DNA of 12,118 nt from Candidatus Margulisiibacteriota bacterium (GTDB lineage Bacteria > Margulisbacteria > Termititenacia > Termititenacales > Termititenacaceae), in assembly GCA_031267055.1 (NCBI GenBank), contig JAIRZV010000031.1, positions 1 to 12,118 of the forward strand, written 5' to 3'. A model generated the notes under the pieces. The model saw only the letters and a program-made list of their open reading frames with translations. It made no database searches and was not told where the DNA came from. Both the position numbers and the translations under genes were made by a program. Positions 1-6,629 of this stretch are shown piece after piece (the stretch's first letter is position 1; every line of letters starts with the position of its first letter).

Positions 1-911
1 CCCAGACGCAAAAAAGGCGTCAGATCGTATTTGTCCCCCAGCCTGCTGATCCAGGCATAGCAGTATTTTTCCGCCTGCGCGTAATTTTCTTTTTTCTGCA
101 AAATGTCGATGAAATCGCCGTAAAGCAAACTCAACGGCAAACACTTGATATTTTTTTGCCCCTGAATATACAGCTCAATAGCCCGCTCCATCTGGCGGAC
201 CAATTCCGGCATGGCGCAAATGTCCTGCGCGGAATAAGTCTTGGCGTAATTGTACTGACAGGCCAGATCGTCGGGATTTTCGGCCTGCGCTTTTTGGATA
301 ATCGCAAAATTGCGTTTGAGTCTTTCCGCATCGGGCTGATGATAGCCGTAATGCAGAAGCGCCAGACTGCTGTTGTAAAGGGTCTCGCCGTCTTTTTCGG
401 TGATGCGCTCGTGCAGGGCGTTTTTAAACCAAATGTCGCGGTGATTGCGCAGCAGGCGGCCGTGCGTGTGCAGACGGAAACCTTTGTATTTTTGTTTCGC
501 GTACAATTCTTTTTCCGCGTCAATTTTTTCACAGTCGTAAATCAAAATTGTGTAGACATTTTGTTCCGCTGGTTGCGCGGCCAGAAATTTTTTGATTTTC
601 CGCGCGGAGTCCGGCCGCAGTATTTCGTCGTCGTCCAAAACTAAAATCCAATCGCCGGACGCGTGTCTCAGTGACTCATTGCGCGCCGCGGCAAAATCAT
701 CACACCACGGGAAAGAATAAATTTTGTTCGTGTATTTTTGAGCGACTGCCACAGTATTGTCGCGCGAGCCGGTGTCCACCACGATAATTTCGTCGGCAAT
801 TCCACGGATCGAGTCCAGACACAGCGGCAGATTTTCCGCGGCGTCGCGGACGATCATGCAGATGGAAAGCGCAGGCAGACGGCGCGCGGATTTTTTAGTT
901 TTAGCAGGCAT
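1..911 (-). CDS. Family 2 glycosyltransferase (GT-A), C-terminus cut by window edge
   Basis: The frame runs from ATG at 911 to the left edge without a stop, giving the first 303 residues. It starts with a GT2 fold: SICMIVRDAAENL (about 16-28), then a nucleotide-sugar site EIIVVDTGSRDNT (41-53) and a DXD-type metal site LVLDDDEIL (90-98). The later part (from about 200) is helical and TPR-like (QYNYAKTYSAQD, NYAQAEKYCYAW), as in the GT2-plus-TPR proteins that modify peptides or surface glycans. The start is supported by a GAGGG ribosome-binding site eight bases upstream. A TATAAT box lies at 951-956 on this strand, with TTGAGC 18 bases further upstream. It is divergent from the glycosyltransferase at 998. 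Acceptor and sugar cannot be told from sequence. Fold assignment is firm; substrate is unknown. Confidence 0.9.
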   Translation of the reverse strand, partial: MPAKTKKSARRLPALSICMIVRDAAENLPLCLDSIRGIADEIIVVDTGSRDNTVAVAQKYTNKIYSFPWCDDFAAARNESLRHASGDWILVLDDDEILRPDSARKIKKFLAAQPAEQNVYTILIYDCEKIDAEKELYAKQKYKGFRLHTHGRLLRNHRDIWFKNALHERITEKDGETLYNSSLALLHYGYHQPDAERLKRNFAIIQKAQAENPDDLACQYNYAKTYSAQDICAMPELVRQMERAIELYIQGQKNIKCLPLSLLYGDFIDILQKKENYAQAEKYCYAWISRLGDKYDLTPFLRL

Positions 912-950
912 TTTATTTCCCTCATTTTTAGAATACCCTGAATTTGCGAA

Positions 951-980
951 ATTATACGCTACCCTAAAATGTTCGCTCAA
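951..980 (-). promoter_or_regulatory. Promoter of the left-edge glycosyltransferase
   Basis: On the minus strand TTGAGC (975-980) and TATAAT (951-956) are separated by 18 bases. The ATG at 911 follows about 40 bases later behind a GAGGG ribosome-binding site. The box overlaps the control region of the divergent gene at 998. The call rests on consensus match only. Confidence 0.55.
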
Positions 981-981
981 C

Positions 982-997
982 TGCTATAATCAGGTCA
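982..997 (+). promoter_or_regulatory. Extended -10 promoter placed directly before the start codon
   Basis: TGCTATAAT (982-990) is a perfect extended -10 element. Only seven bases separate it from the ATG at 998, so transcription should begin at or one base before the start codon and the mRNA would be leaderless. No convincing -35 element is visible, as expected for an extended -10 promoter. The only Shine-Dalgarno-like bases (AGGT, 992-995) sit too close to the ATG to work well. Confidence 0.55.
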
Positions 998-1846
998 ATG
1001 AGCGAGCAATATCATATTTGCCTGGTCGCGCCCCAAGCAAGGCCATTTTATGGTCTGATTTTCCGGGAAATTGCGCTATTGCTTATCCATACTTTTAATT
1101 CTCTTGGTCATTCCTGTTCTTTAAAGACCAATCAAACAACCGCCGACAGGTTGAATATTCTGCTCGGTTGGCCAAATCTAATTTTCTCAACTTTACCTCA
1201 AGGCCACAAATATATTCCTTATCAGTTGGAACAATTAAGCAGTCAGGAAGGCTGGTATGTGGAAATCCCGGGCGCTAAAAAATTTTTTCAAAATGCTGTC
1301 GAGTTGTGGGATTATTCCGAGAACAATGTGGAGTTCTTGCGTACCGAGCATATACCCGCCAAACTTTTGCCTCTAGGTTATCATGAAAAGTTAGAGTTAC
1401 TTACCCCCCCAGATAAAAACAAAGATATTGATGTCCTGTTTTACGGCGGACTCAATGAGCGCCGGATAAAAGTTTTAGAACAACTTCAGTCCAGAGGAGT
1501 AAAAGTCCAGGTTTTATCTTATGACCAGTCTGCTTTTAGCGGCAAACGCGACGAATACATCGCCAGAACTAAAATTGTCCTGAATATCCATTATTATGAA
1601 ACTAAAATATTTGAAGCCGCCAGAATATCGTATTTGCTGAATAACAAAGTTCTGGTCATCACCGAGCAGTCCGCGGACAATCCTTACACGGCAGTAGATT
1701 TAATCAGCGTACCTTACGAACAGTTGGTCGATGAATGTTTACGGCGGCTGGCCGACTGGGATAACTCGCAAAAAATCGCTCAACTGAATTATCAACAATT
1801 CAAGGAAAATTACGCCATGACCAAGCTTTTGGCGAAAGTTATATAA
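998..1846 (+). CDS. GT-B-like glycosyltransferase (CgeB/group 1-like)
   Basis: A 282-residue protein with features of a GT-B glycosyltransferase. The N-terminal half looks like an acceptor domain (HICLVAPQARPFYGLIFREIA, 6-26, interrupted here). The second half opens with a typical strand-loop VLFYGGLNERR (146-156) and continues with a donor-site segment around residues 192-214 (IVLNIHYYETKIFEAARIS), where the Glu is the usual nucleotide-sugar ribose contact. No signal peptide or membrane segment is seen, so it is probably cytosolic and acts on a lipid-linked or nucleotide-linked sugar. It sits among other glycan genes, divergent from one glycosyltransferase and ending only seven bases from the stop of a convergent one. 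The start is the first ATG after the extended -10 box. Donor and acceptor are unknown; the family label is a motif-level inference. Confidence 0.75.
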   Translation: MSEQYHICLVAPQARPFYGLIFREIALLLIHTFNSLGHSCSLKTNQTTADRLNILLGWPNLIFSTLPQGHKYIPYQLEQLSSQEGWYVEIPGAKKFFQNAVELWDYSENNVEFLRTEHIPAKLLPLGYHEKLELLTPPDKNKDIDVLFYGGLNERRIKVLEQLQSRGVKVQVLSYDQSAFSGKRDEYIARTKIVLNIHYYETKIFEAARISYLLNNKVLVITEQSADNPYTAVDLISVPYEQLVDECLRRLADWDNSQKIAQLNYQQFKENYAMTKLLAKVI

Positions 1847-1852
1847 AAGTTC

Positions 1853-2575
1853 TTATTTATTCACAAAACTTTCCCGCTGCGCGGTTATTATCTTTTGATA
1901 TTCCGTTCTAAAAATTTCGCTATATTCAGTGTAGTGATTAATTTTTGCAATTCCGCAATCATGCAAAACCCATGGACAAGGCTGTAACGGCACTACAGTC
2001 TTATATCTGGCTTTATGAAATTCCAAAGACTGCGCCAGGTCATAAAAATGCCAGCCTTTAAATAGGTCTTCTCGCCAAGGCAAATCGTATTGAGTAGCCA
2101 TCAACAGTCCGTCCACGACAAACACTTCACTACTTGTCTGCATATTTCGCAAAGGATAAACAATGTCCCTTAAAAAACCAGCCACCGAATCAATAACTCT
2201 GCCGCAACAATATTCCGATTGCCACCAGACACAAGAATCCGGCAAAGTCTGCGCGCCAACCACACCCAGCAGACCCGCATTTTGTTCAGAAAATATTCGC
2301 AAAACTCTCTGGATAAAATAAGGATATATTATACAAGCGTCTTGGTGCAGATAAATCTTATATTTGGCATCAGAAGCAAACATGGTTTTATTGTAACCAG
2401 CGCACATAGAAGCGGCTTCGCGCACAGCTTTATATTCCACTGTAATTTCCGGCGGTACCACCAAAAGCTTGAGAAACGCTAAACATCTTGCGTAAAGCGC
2501 TTCATTATTAACACAGGTAATAAAACAAATTTTCTGCGGGTCTAGCATCGGCTTGGCGGTCATAAGGTCTTTCAT
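1853..2575 (-). CDS. GT-A-like glycosyltransferase (Glyco_tranf_2_5-like)
   Basis: This 240-residue protein looks like the 'glycosyltransferase like family' related to GT2. It has a core strand KICFITCVNNEALYARCL (15-32) and a metal-site equivalent YLHQDACII (75-83). GLLGVVGA (101-108), VDGLLMATQYDLPW (154-167) and FKGWHFYDL (172-180) follow, and it ends near WVLHDCG (202-208). In this family HQD replaces the DXD motif, and the FxGWHFYD segment is characteristic. The start is uncertain. An extended -10 match TGCTAAAAT (minus strand, 2574-2582) overlaps the first ATG at 2575; if it is the promoter, translation would begin at the Met at 2563. A TAGTAT box further upstream would allow 2575. The 3' end nearly abuts that of the convergent gene at 998-1846. 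The substrate is unknown. Confidence 0.75.
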   Translation of the reverse strand: MKDLMTAKPMLDPQKICFITCVNNEALYARCLAFLKLLVVPPEITVEYKAVREAASMCAGYNKTMFASDAKYKIYLHQDACIIYPYFIQRVLRIFSEQNAGLLGVVGAQTLPDSCVWWQSEYCCGRVIDSVAGFLRDIVYPLRNMQTSSEVFVVDGLLMATQYDLPWREDLFKGWHFYDLAQSLEFHKARYKTVVPLQPCPWVLHDCGIAKINHYTEYSEIFRTEYQKIITAQRESFVNK

Positions 2576-2663
2576 TTTAGCATACTAACAAACTGCGCGT
2601 TGAACAGGTCAAACTAATACCCACAGCTTAACCTAACAACTTTAAAGTCGTATAATTTTAGAC

Positions 2664-2816
2664 ATGCATTTAGTTTCTATTTCTGTGGTCAAAAATGAGG
2701 AAGGTACTACTGAATCTTTTGTCCGGCATCATGTCAATTTCTTTGACAAACTACTTATTAAGTCACTTAAACTTCGCCAAATAATTTGTGGGCAGTTTGT
2801 ACATTTGTCATATAGT
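2664..2816 (+). pseudogene. Stump of a third glycosyltransferase (N-terminal 32 residues)
   Basis: An ATG at 2664 opens a frame whose first 32 residues read as the N-terminus of a GT2/GT92-like glycosyltransferase: MHLVSISVVKNEE, then SFVRHHVNFFDKLLI. In intact relatives the next segment is the DNGSTDGT-type nucleotide-sugar site. Here it is missing: the frame instead runs into the complement of the 3' end of the methyltransferase gene and stops at 2814-2816. The break lies at about 2760-2766, just before that gene's stop codon. A TATAAT box (2651-2656) sits seven bases before the ATG, so the promoter seems to have survived. The remnant cannot be active. An alternative, that this is a real 50-residue peptide, is unlikely because the homology ends abruptly. 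Confidence 0.6.
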
Positions 2817-3528
2817 TAGTCAGTTTTTGTTCTTGCGGAATGGCACAAACGTTGTAAATATCTCCAGTTGTTACTGGATAAAAAGGTTCTCTTTTAACCT
2901 GATAATATTTAGTTATTGCACAACAAGAATCAAAAAATTGAATCTGGCTGATTATGCCGTCATGCTTCTTGTTGTGTCGCTTTTCTATATAATCTATATT
3001 CAGCAGGTCTATTAACCCCTTAAAGAATTCTATTGAAGATTCTTTTTTTCGAAATCCACCGCCGTAACACTGCCAATAACTGGCATGCAAGTCTTCAACA
3101 ATATATATTCCGCCAGGTTTTAACTTGGGAAACATATTGTCAAAAGTTTGTTTTACTTCCGCGCAAATATGTGAGCCGTCGTCCAAAATCACATCAAAAT
3201 CTAAATCTTTAAAGTTTTTATCTATAAATTTTTTGTCTGTCGCGTTGCCCAGATGAAAATGAATATTTTTACTGAATTGCAAAGCGCAACATTTTTCATC
3301 AATGTCTATACCATGAATTTCCGAATTTCTCGGCAAATATTTCTTCCAGATTTCCAAAGACCCGCCGTTATTGACACCAATTTCTATCAATTTTATCGGT
3401 TGGCCTTTTTCTCGAAATCTCCTCAAAAGCAGGTCATAGATAAAAAAATAATGCGTCCACTTATGTGAAACTAAACCTTGATGTTCTTTGTAAATATCAT
3501 AATAACTTTTCTTGGCTCTCCAGAACAT
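2767..3528 (-). CDS. Class I SAM methyltransferase, MycE/TylF-like sugar O-methyltransferase
   Basis: A 253-residue SAM-dependent methyltransferase. The SAM-binding loop is LIEIGVNNGGSLEIW (47-61) and the acidic end of strand 2 is GIDID (73-77). A metal-binding-type segment DVILDDGSHI (112-121) is followed by KPGGIYIVEDLHASYW (137-152). The ILDDGSH plus VEDLHASYW pair is typical of the MycE/TylF family that methylates sugar hydroxyls, often with a divalent metal. The short leader YDIYKEHQGLVSHKWTHYF also fits that family. Together with the surrounding glycosyltransferases it probably O-methylates a sugar of a surface glycan. A TATAAT box lies at 3551-3556 on this strand, and GGGGA precedes the ATG by about five bases. 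The 3' end adjoins the broken glycosyltransferase at 2664. The exact substrate is unknown. Confidence 0.8.
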   Translation of the reverse strand: MFWRAKKSYYDIYKEHQGLVSHKWTHYFFIYDLLLRRFREKGQPIKLIEIGVNNGGSLEIWKKYLPRNSEIHGIDIDEKCCALQFSKNIHFHLGNATDKKFIDKNFKDLDFDVILDDGSHICAEVKQTFDNMFPKLKPGGIYIVEDLHASYWQCYGGGFRKKESSIEFFKGLIDLLNIDYIEKRHNKKHDGIISQIQFFDSCCAITKYYQVKREPFYPVTTGDIYNVCAIPQEQKLTNYMTNVQTAHKLFGEV

Positions 3529-3550
3529 AGTTTCCCCGCTCTCTAGCTCA

Positions 3551-3556
3551 ATTATA
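3551..3556 (-). promoter_or_regulatory. Probable -10 box of the sugar methyltransferase
   Basis: TATAAT on the minus strand, 22 bases before the ATG at 3528, would leave a leader of about 15 bases containing GGGGA. A second TATAAT lies at 3573-3578. No clear -35 element pairs with either, so the active box is not resolved. Confidence 0.4.
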
Positions 3557-3606
3557 CCTTTATTTTGGCAAGATTATATCTCTATCGCACACATGGTTTA
3601 ATATTG

Positions 3607-4056
3607 CTAATTCAACGACTCATCCTCGCGTATGCGCCAAACGTCGTTTTCTTTGACCAAGATCAATTGTTCTTCGCGGTCCAGCATTTTCTCCTCGGAC
3701 ATTTCCGGCCACATCACGCGGACTTTGAGCGAGGCTTTGTCCGCGGCCAGCAATTTAATCGCGCCCAATTTGAAATGCTGCGGAAACACCGGAAAAGCCT
3801 CAAAATGTTTTTGATACTCGTCCTGGGACACCAGCTCCCTGTCCGCGCGCGACAAATAAGCGTACATGCGCTCCGGCGCTTGATCCTGCCAGGCCTGCAA
3901 ATAACCGCCAGCCGACTGCCGCACCGCCAGATCTTCGGCCAGCGAAACGCGTGAAGCGCCGCCGCCGGAATGCGCCAGCGAAAACAGCACAACGGAAAAT
4001 CCGCCGACCAGACCGAGAATTAACAGGATAATTAAAAATCTAATTTTGCGCGGCAT
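3607..4056 (-). CDS. Membrane-anchored small protein with NTF2/DUF4878-like outer domain
   Basis: A 149-residue protein of unknown function. Residues 3-28 form one hydrophobic segment (IRFLIILLILGLVGGFSVVL) after a short basic start MPRK, so it is anchored in the membrane or exported; there is no lipobox Cys. The rest is soluble. The pattern 'RQSAGGYLQAWQDQAPERMYAYLS' (interrupted around 46-69) and a C-terminal LILVKENDVWRIRED resemble small NTF2-like/DUF4878 domains, which often end in 'G-x-W-k-I'. It is the last gene of the leftward operon. Its ATG overlaps the stop of the 38-residue membrane peptide by one base (TAATG), indicating translational coupling. No substrate-binding residues are recognisable. 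Confidence 0.7.
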   Translation of the reverse strand: MPRKIRFLIILLILGLVGGFSVVLFSLAHSGGGASRVSLAEDLAVRQSAGGYLQAWQDQAPERMYAYLSRADRELVSQDEYQKHFEAFPVFPQHFKLGAIKLLAADKASLKVRVMWPEMSEEKMLDREEQLILVKENDVWRIREDESLN

Positions 4057-4172
4057 TATTTTTTAGTCTTTTTTAATAATTGCTCGTACTGCTCCGCACG
4101 GTATTTGAGGAACGGTGTCAGGCAGTACCAGACTAGCAGCGCGACAATGATGAGAAAAATTATTAAACGCAT
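4056..4172 (-). CDS. 38-residue single-pass membrane peptide
   Basis: ATG at 4172 to TAA at 4056 encodes MRLIIFLIIVALLVWYCLTP followed by a charged tail FLKYRAEQYEQLLKKTKK. Residues 2-18 form one membrane helix and the tail is strongly amphipathic and basic. Its stop codon shares one base with the start of the next gene, and its start lies eight bases after the stop of the RNA methyltransferase, so it fills the operon with no spare space. That tight fit and the sensible membrane-peptide composition support a real gene, although no strong ribosome-binding site is seen. Function unknown; it may form a pair with the membrane-anchored protein that follows. Confidence 0.6.
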   Translation of the reverse strand: MRLIIFLIIVALLVWYCLTPFLKYRAEQYEQLLKKTKK

Positions 4173-4181
4173 AAGAACATT

Positions 4182-4700
4182 TTAGCGCGTATCCCTCTGC
4201 CGCACAACTTCATACATTAGCAGCGCGGCGGCCACTGAAGCATTGAGCGAAGTGATGCGGCCTTTCAGCGGTATGCTTACTATATAATCACAAAGCTCCC
4301 GCGTCAGGCGCGCCAGACCATTACCCTCACCACCGACGACCAGCGTGACACCGCCGCTGTAATCTCCGTCCCGATAATCTTTATCCCCGTTGGCCTCCAG
4401 ACCGGCGATCCAGACACCCATTTTTTTCAGACGCTTGATGATTTCGTTGATATTCGCGACCTGCGCCACCGGCACTAGATCCGCCGCACCGGTGGAAGTG
4501 CGCCGGACAGTGTCGTTGACCTGCACCGAACGACGCTTAGGGATAATCACGCCGTGCGCGCCGGCGGCCTCGGCGGTGCGTAGTATCGCGCCGAAATTTC
4601 GTGGGTCTTCCAGTCCATCTAAAATCAATAAAAAAGGTGGCTCATTTTTTTGCGCGGCGCTGTCCAGCAAATCCTGCCATTCGTAATATTGCACAGTCAC
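4182..4700 (-). CDS. SPOUT (TrmH/RlmB-type) RNA 2'-O-methyltransferase, short form
   Basis: A 172-residue SpoU-family methyltransferase. Motif 1 is LILDGLEDPRNFGAILRTAE (25-44), including the conserved Asn and Arg. Motif 2 is TLVVGGEGNGL (119-129) and motif 3 is VSIPLKGRITSLNASVAAAL, split around 141-160. These form the SAM-binding trefoil knot that methylates a ribose 2'-OH in rRNA or tRNA. The closest type is RlmB (23S rRNA), but the usual N-terminal L30e-like RNA-binding domain of about 80 residues is absent: the protein begins at the linker equivalent YYEWQDLL. The start is a GTG that overlaps the TGA of the upstream aminotransferase gene (GTGA), preceded by GGAGAG inside that gene, so translation is coupled. 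The exact target nucleotide cannot be called. Confidence 0.85.
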   Translation of the reverse strand: MTVQYYEWQDLLDSAAQKNEPPFLLILDGLEDPRNFGAILRTAEAAGAHGVIIPKRRSVQVNDTVRRTSTGAADLVPVAQVANINEIIKRLKKMGVWIAGLEANGDKDYRDGDYSGGVTLVVGGEGNGLARLTRELCDYIVSIPLKGRITSLNASVAAALLMYEVVRQRDTR

Positions 4701-5878
4701 ATCTCTCCGGCGGTTTGGGCGATAAGAGCAAAACCTTTTTCCAGCTCCGCTATGGTCGCCGTGACCGGATAAGCCAGCCGGACAACTTCGCCAGCCGCGC
4801 CGCTGCTGATGAGCAGCAAGCCGTTGGCCAAAGCGCGTTTACGCAATTCCGTGCAGACCGCGCCAGAAACACAAACCAGCCCGAGCATATAACCCAGTCC
4901 CTGCCGTTTCACAAAAATCCGCGGATATTGCGCGCTGAGTTTGTCGCAAGCTTCCTCGACAGTTTTTATCTTGGCGGGCATGCGGGGCATTTCGCGCAGG
5001 AGAATATCCACAGTCGCGCTGCCCGCGGCGCAGGCCACTGGATTGCCGGTGTAGGTGCCGCCGTGCGCGGAAGTTTTCCACGCGTCGGAAATTTCTTTCC
5101 GCAGCACCACCGCGCCCAGTGGGAAACCGGAAGCGATACCTTTGGCCAGCGCCATAATGTCCGGCTCGATGCCGTACCATTCGCAGGCAAACATTTTGCC
5201 TGTGCGGCCAAAACCGCTTTGCACTTCATCGATGATAAAATAAATTTTATTTCGCGCGCAATACTCGCGCAGTTTTTGGACAAAATCCCTGTCGCGCGCC
5301 GCATAACCGCCCTCGCCTTTGACCAGCTCGATGATGACCGCGGCGATATTGCCGTCGTTCAATTTGGCGACCGCGTCCAGATCGGCCTCGGCAATAAAAC
5401 TATTCGGCATCAACTCGCCGTAGCCGTCGCGGTAGGCTTTTTTGGCCGTGACCGACAGCGCGCCCATAGTGCGCCCGTGAAATTCGCCCTGCAAGGTGAT
5501 GACGCCGCTTTTGCCGGAAACATACTTGGCGGCCTTGAGCGCGCCTTCGACCGCTTCCGAGCCGGACTGCGTAAGGAAAAACCGCGCGTCTTTAATTGGC
5601 ACGATTTTTTGCAGTTTCTCAGCCAGCTCGATATTCGCGGAAATATAAGTAACCCCGGCGCAATTGTGAATGATTTTTTTGGTCTGCTCCAGAGCGGCGC
5701 GCACAACTTCGGGGTGGCAATGGCCGGTGGCCGTAACCGCGATGCCGGAAGCAAAATCCAGATAGGCTTTGCCGTCCAGCCCGTAAAGATACGCGCCAGC
5801 GCCGTGATCGATCTCCAATTCAGTGAAATGCGAAAGAACTCTCGATAAAACTTTGTCGCTGCGTTCGACTAGATTCAT
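4697..5878 (-). CDS. Class III PLP aminotransferase (ArgD/GabT-like)
   Basis: A full-length 393-residue class III aminotransferase. It has the substrate-side segment YLDFASGIAVTATGHCHP (39-56) and the phosphate-binding TQSGSEAVEGALK (103-115). FHGRTMGALS (133-142) and the PLP-ring aspartate IIDEVQSGFGRTG (215-227) follow. The Schiff-base lysine is K246 in ALAKGIASGFPLG, and GGTYTGNPVACAAG follows. It transfers an amino group between an omega-amino acid and 2-oxoglutarate. Acetylornithine and 4-aminobutyrate are both possible substrates, and no neighbouring arginine gene decides it. The gene leads the operon that continues with the RNA methyltransferase. There is no Shine-Dalgarno sequence: the ATG lies six bases after an extended -10 box. 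The 5' end is duplicated at 8041-8164. Confidence 0.9.
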   Translation of the reverse strand: MNLVERSDKVLSRVLSHFTELEIDHGAGAYLYGLDGKAYLDFASGIAVTATGHCHPEVVRAALEQTKKIIHNCAGVTYISANIELAEKLQKIVPIKDARFFLTQSGSEAVEGALKAAKYVSGKSGVITLQGEFHGRTMGALSVTAKKAYRDGYGELMPNSFIAEADLDAVAKLNDGNIAAVIIELVKGEGGYAARDRDFVQKLREYCARNKIYFIIDEVQSGFGRTGKMFACEWYGIEPDIMALAKGIASGFPLGAVVLRKEISDAWKTSAHGGTYTGNPVACAAGSATVDILLREMPRMPAKIKTVEEACDKLSAQYPRIFVKRQGLGYMLGLVCVSGAVCTELRKRALANGLLLISSGAAGEVVRLAYPVTATIAELEKGFALIAQTAGEM

Positions 5879-5884
5879 GCGGCT

Positions 5885-5904
5885 ATTTTAACATAACCCT
5901 GACA
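5885..5904 (-). promoter_or_regulatory. Extended -10 promoter of the aminotransferase operon, leaderless layout
   Basis: Minus-strand TGTTAAAAT (5885-5893) ends six bases before the ATG at 5878, so the transcript should start at or next to the start codon. The intervening AGCCGC is no ribosome-binding site. TGTCA lies just upstream at 5900-5904. The same arrangement recurs in the copy at 8143-8164. Confidence 0.6.
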
Positions 5905-5919
5905 GAAAAAGTTTTGTAT

Positions 5920-6327
5920 TTAACAAAAAGCGTTCTTAATAGTCACATTGTCAACCACCTGCTGGTCAGTTAAATCTTCTGTAAACAAATATTGACATTC
6001 ACATTCACTTGCCGAAGCCACAATCAAACAATCATAATATGAAAATCCACAGTTAGCTTGTAGCAAAAGCGCATGTTTTATTGTTTCATAGTCAACTATA
6101 TGACAGCTACAAACATTAAGTATTTCCGCGATTATGTTTTGAATAATTTCCGCCGCAAACCCCAGCTTTTTTAAGCAGACATTACAAAACTCGTTTAATA
6201 CTTGCGTGCTGACTAAACAATCATAGGCGTTTAATACAGCAATCGCTTTTTCTTTTTTATCGGTATCTTTTGCCGAATAGGCATAGACCAGCACATTTGT
6301 GTCAATAAAGACTTTTTTAGCGTTCAT
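5920..6327 (-). CDS. PIN-domain toxin ribonuclease (VapC-like)
   Basis: A 135-residue PIN protein with all four expected acidic residues: D9 in VFIDTNVLVYAY, E46 in STQVLNEFCNV, D99 in FSYYDCLIVASA and D118 in LFTEDL. PIN toxins are Mg2+-dependent RNases that cut tRNA or rRNA. I chose the ATG at 6327: it overlaps the antitoxin stop by eleven bases and has AAAGG four bases upstream. An in-frame TTG at 6345 is less likely. The stop is 42 bases before the aminotransferase ATG, leaving just enough room for that gene's promoter. An unusual number of cysteines (nine) is spread through the protein. It forms a toxin-antitoxin pair with the gene at 6317-6550. Confidence 0.85.
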   Translation of the reverse strand: MNAKKVFIDTNVLVYAYSAKDTDKKEKAIAVLNAYDCLVSTQVLNEFCNVCLKKLGFAAEIIQNIIAEILNVCSCHIVDYETIKHALLLQANCGFSYYDCLIVASASECECQYLFTEDLTDQQVVDNVTIKNAFC

Positions 6328-6550
6328 TCGCCTTTTCTCTATCAAATTCCCAGAGGTCAGTGTCTATTTGCGCCGCTTTAAAATTATCAGCCGTAACGCC
6401 ACCTTTTTTACGTCGTTGATATACTCGCTCCTCGACACTGGCGCTGTCCATAATAGTCACAAAAACATGCGCGGGCAACACACCGCGGTATTGCTGAGGA
6501 ATTTCTATGACATTATCTCTAATGTCAGACTGAAAAGAAATCGGTGCCAT
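6317..6550 (-). CDS. VapB-like antitoxin
   Basis: A 77-residue protein directly upstream of, and overlapping, the PIN toxin gene. The N-terminal part contains DNVIEIPQQYRGVLPAHVFV, which reads as an AbrB-type swapped-hairpin DNA-binding fold. The C-terminal half is charged and probably wraps the toxin (NFKAAQIDTDLWEFDREKAN). It should neutralise the PIN nuclease and repress its own promoter. A strong GGAGGT ribosome-binding site precedes the ATG, and an extended -10 box lies at 6572-6580. Recognition rests more on position than on sequence: antitoxins of this size diverge quickly. Confidence 0.75.
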   Translation of the reverse strand: MAPISFQSDIRDNVIEIPQQYRGVLPAHVFVTIMDSASVEERVYQRRKKGGVTADNFKAAQIDTDLWEFDREKANER

Positions 6551-6551
6551 T

Positions 6552-6580
6552 TTTACCTCCAGCTTATGTTAATTATATCA
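6552..6580 (-). promoter_or_regulatory. Promoter and ribosome-binding site of the vapBC-like pair
   Basis: On the minus strand TGATATAAT (6572-6580) is a perfect extended -10 element. GGAGGT (about 6555-6560) lies six bases before the ATG at 6550. No -35 match and no clear operator palindrome are visible. Confidence 0.6.
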
Positions 6581-6629
6581 TATTTGTGAAGTAGAACTCA
6601 CAATATTTTTTGATAATTCCGCTTCAACC

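Noticed and set aside
156..644. A 162-residue open frame on the plus strand
   Set aside because: It lies opposite the family 2 glycosyltransferase, whose DTGS and DDDE motifs show which strand is coding.
4601..5848. A 415-residue open frame on the plus strand
   Set aside because: It is antisense to the aminotransferase gene, whose motifs are all intact. Its translation has no recognisable domain and shows the biased composition of a shadow frame in GC-rich coding DNA.
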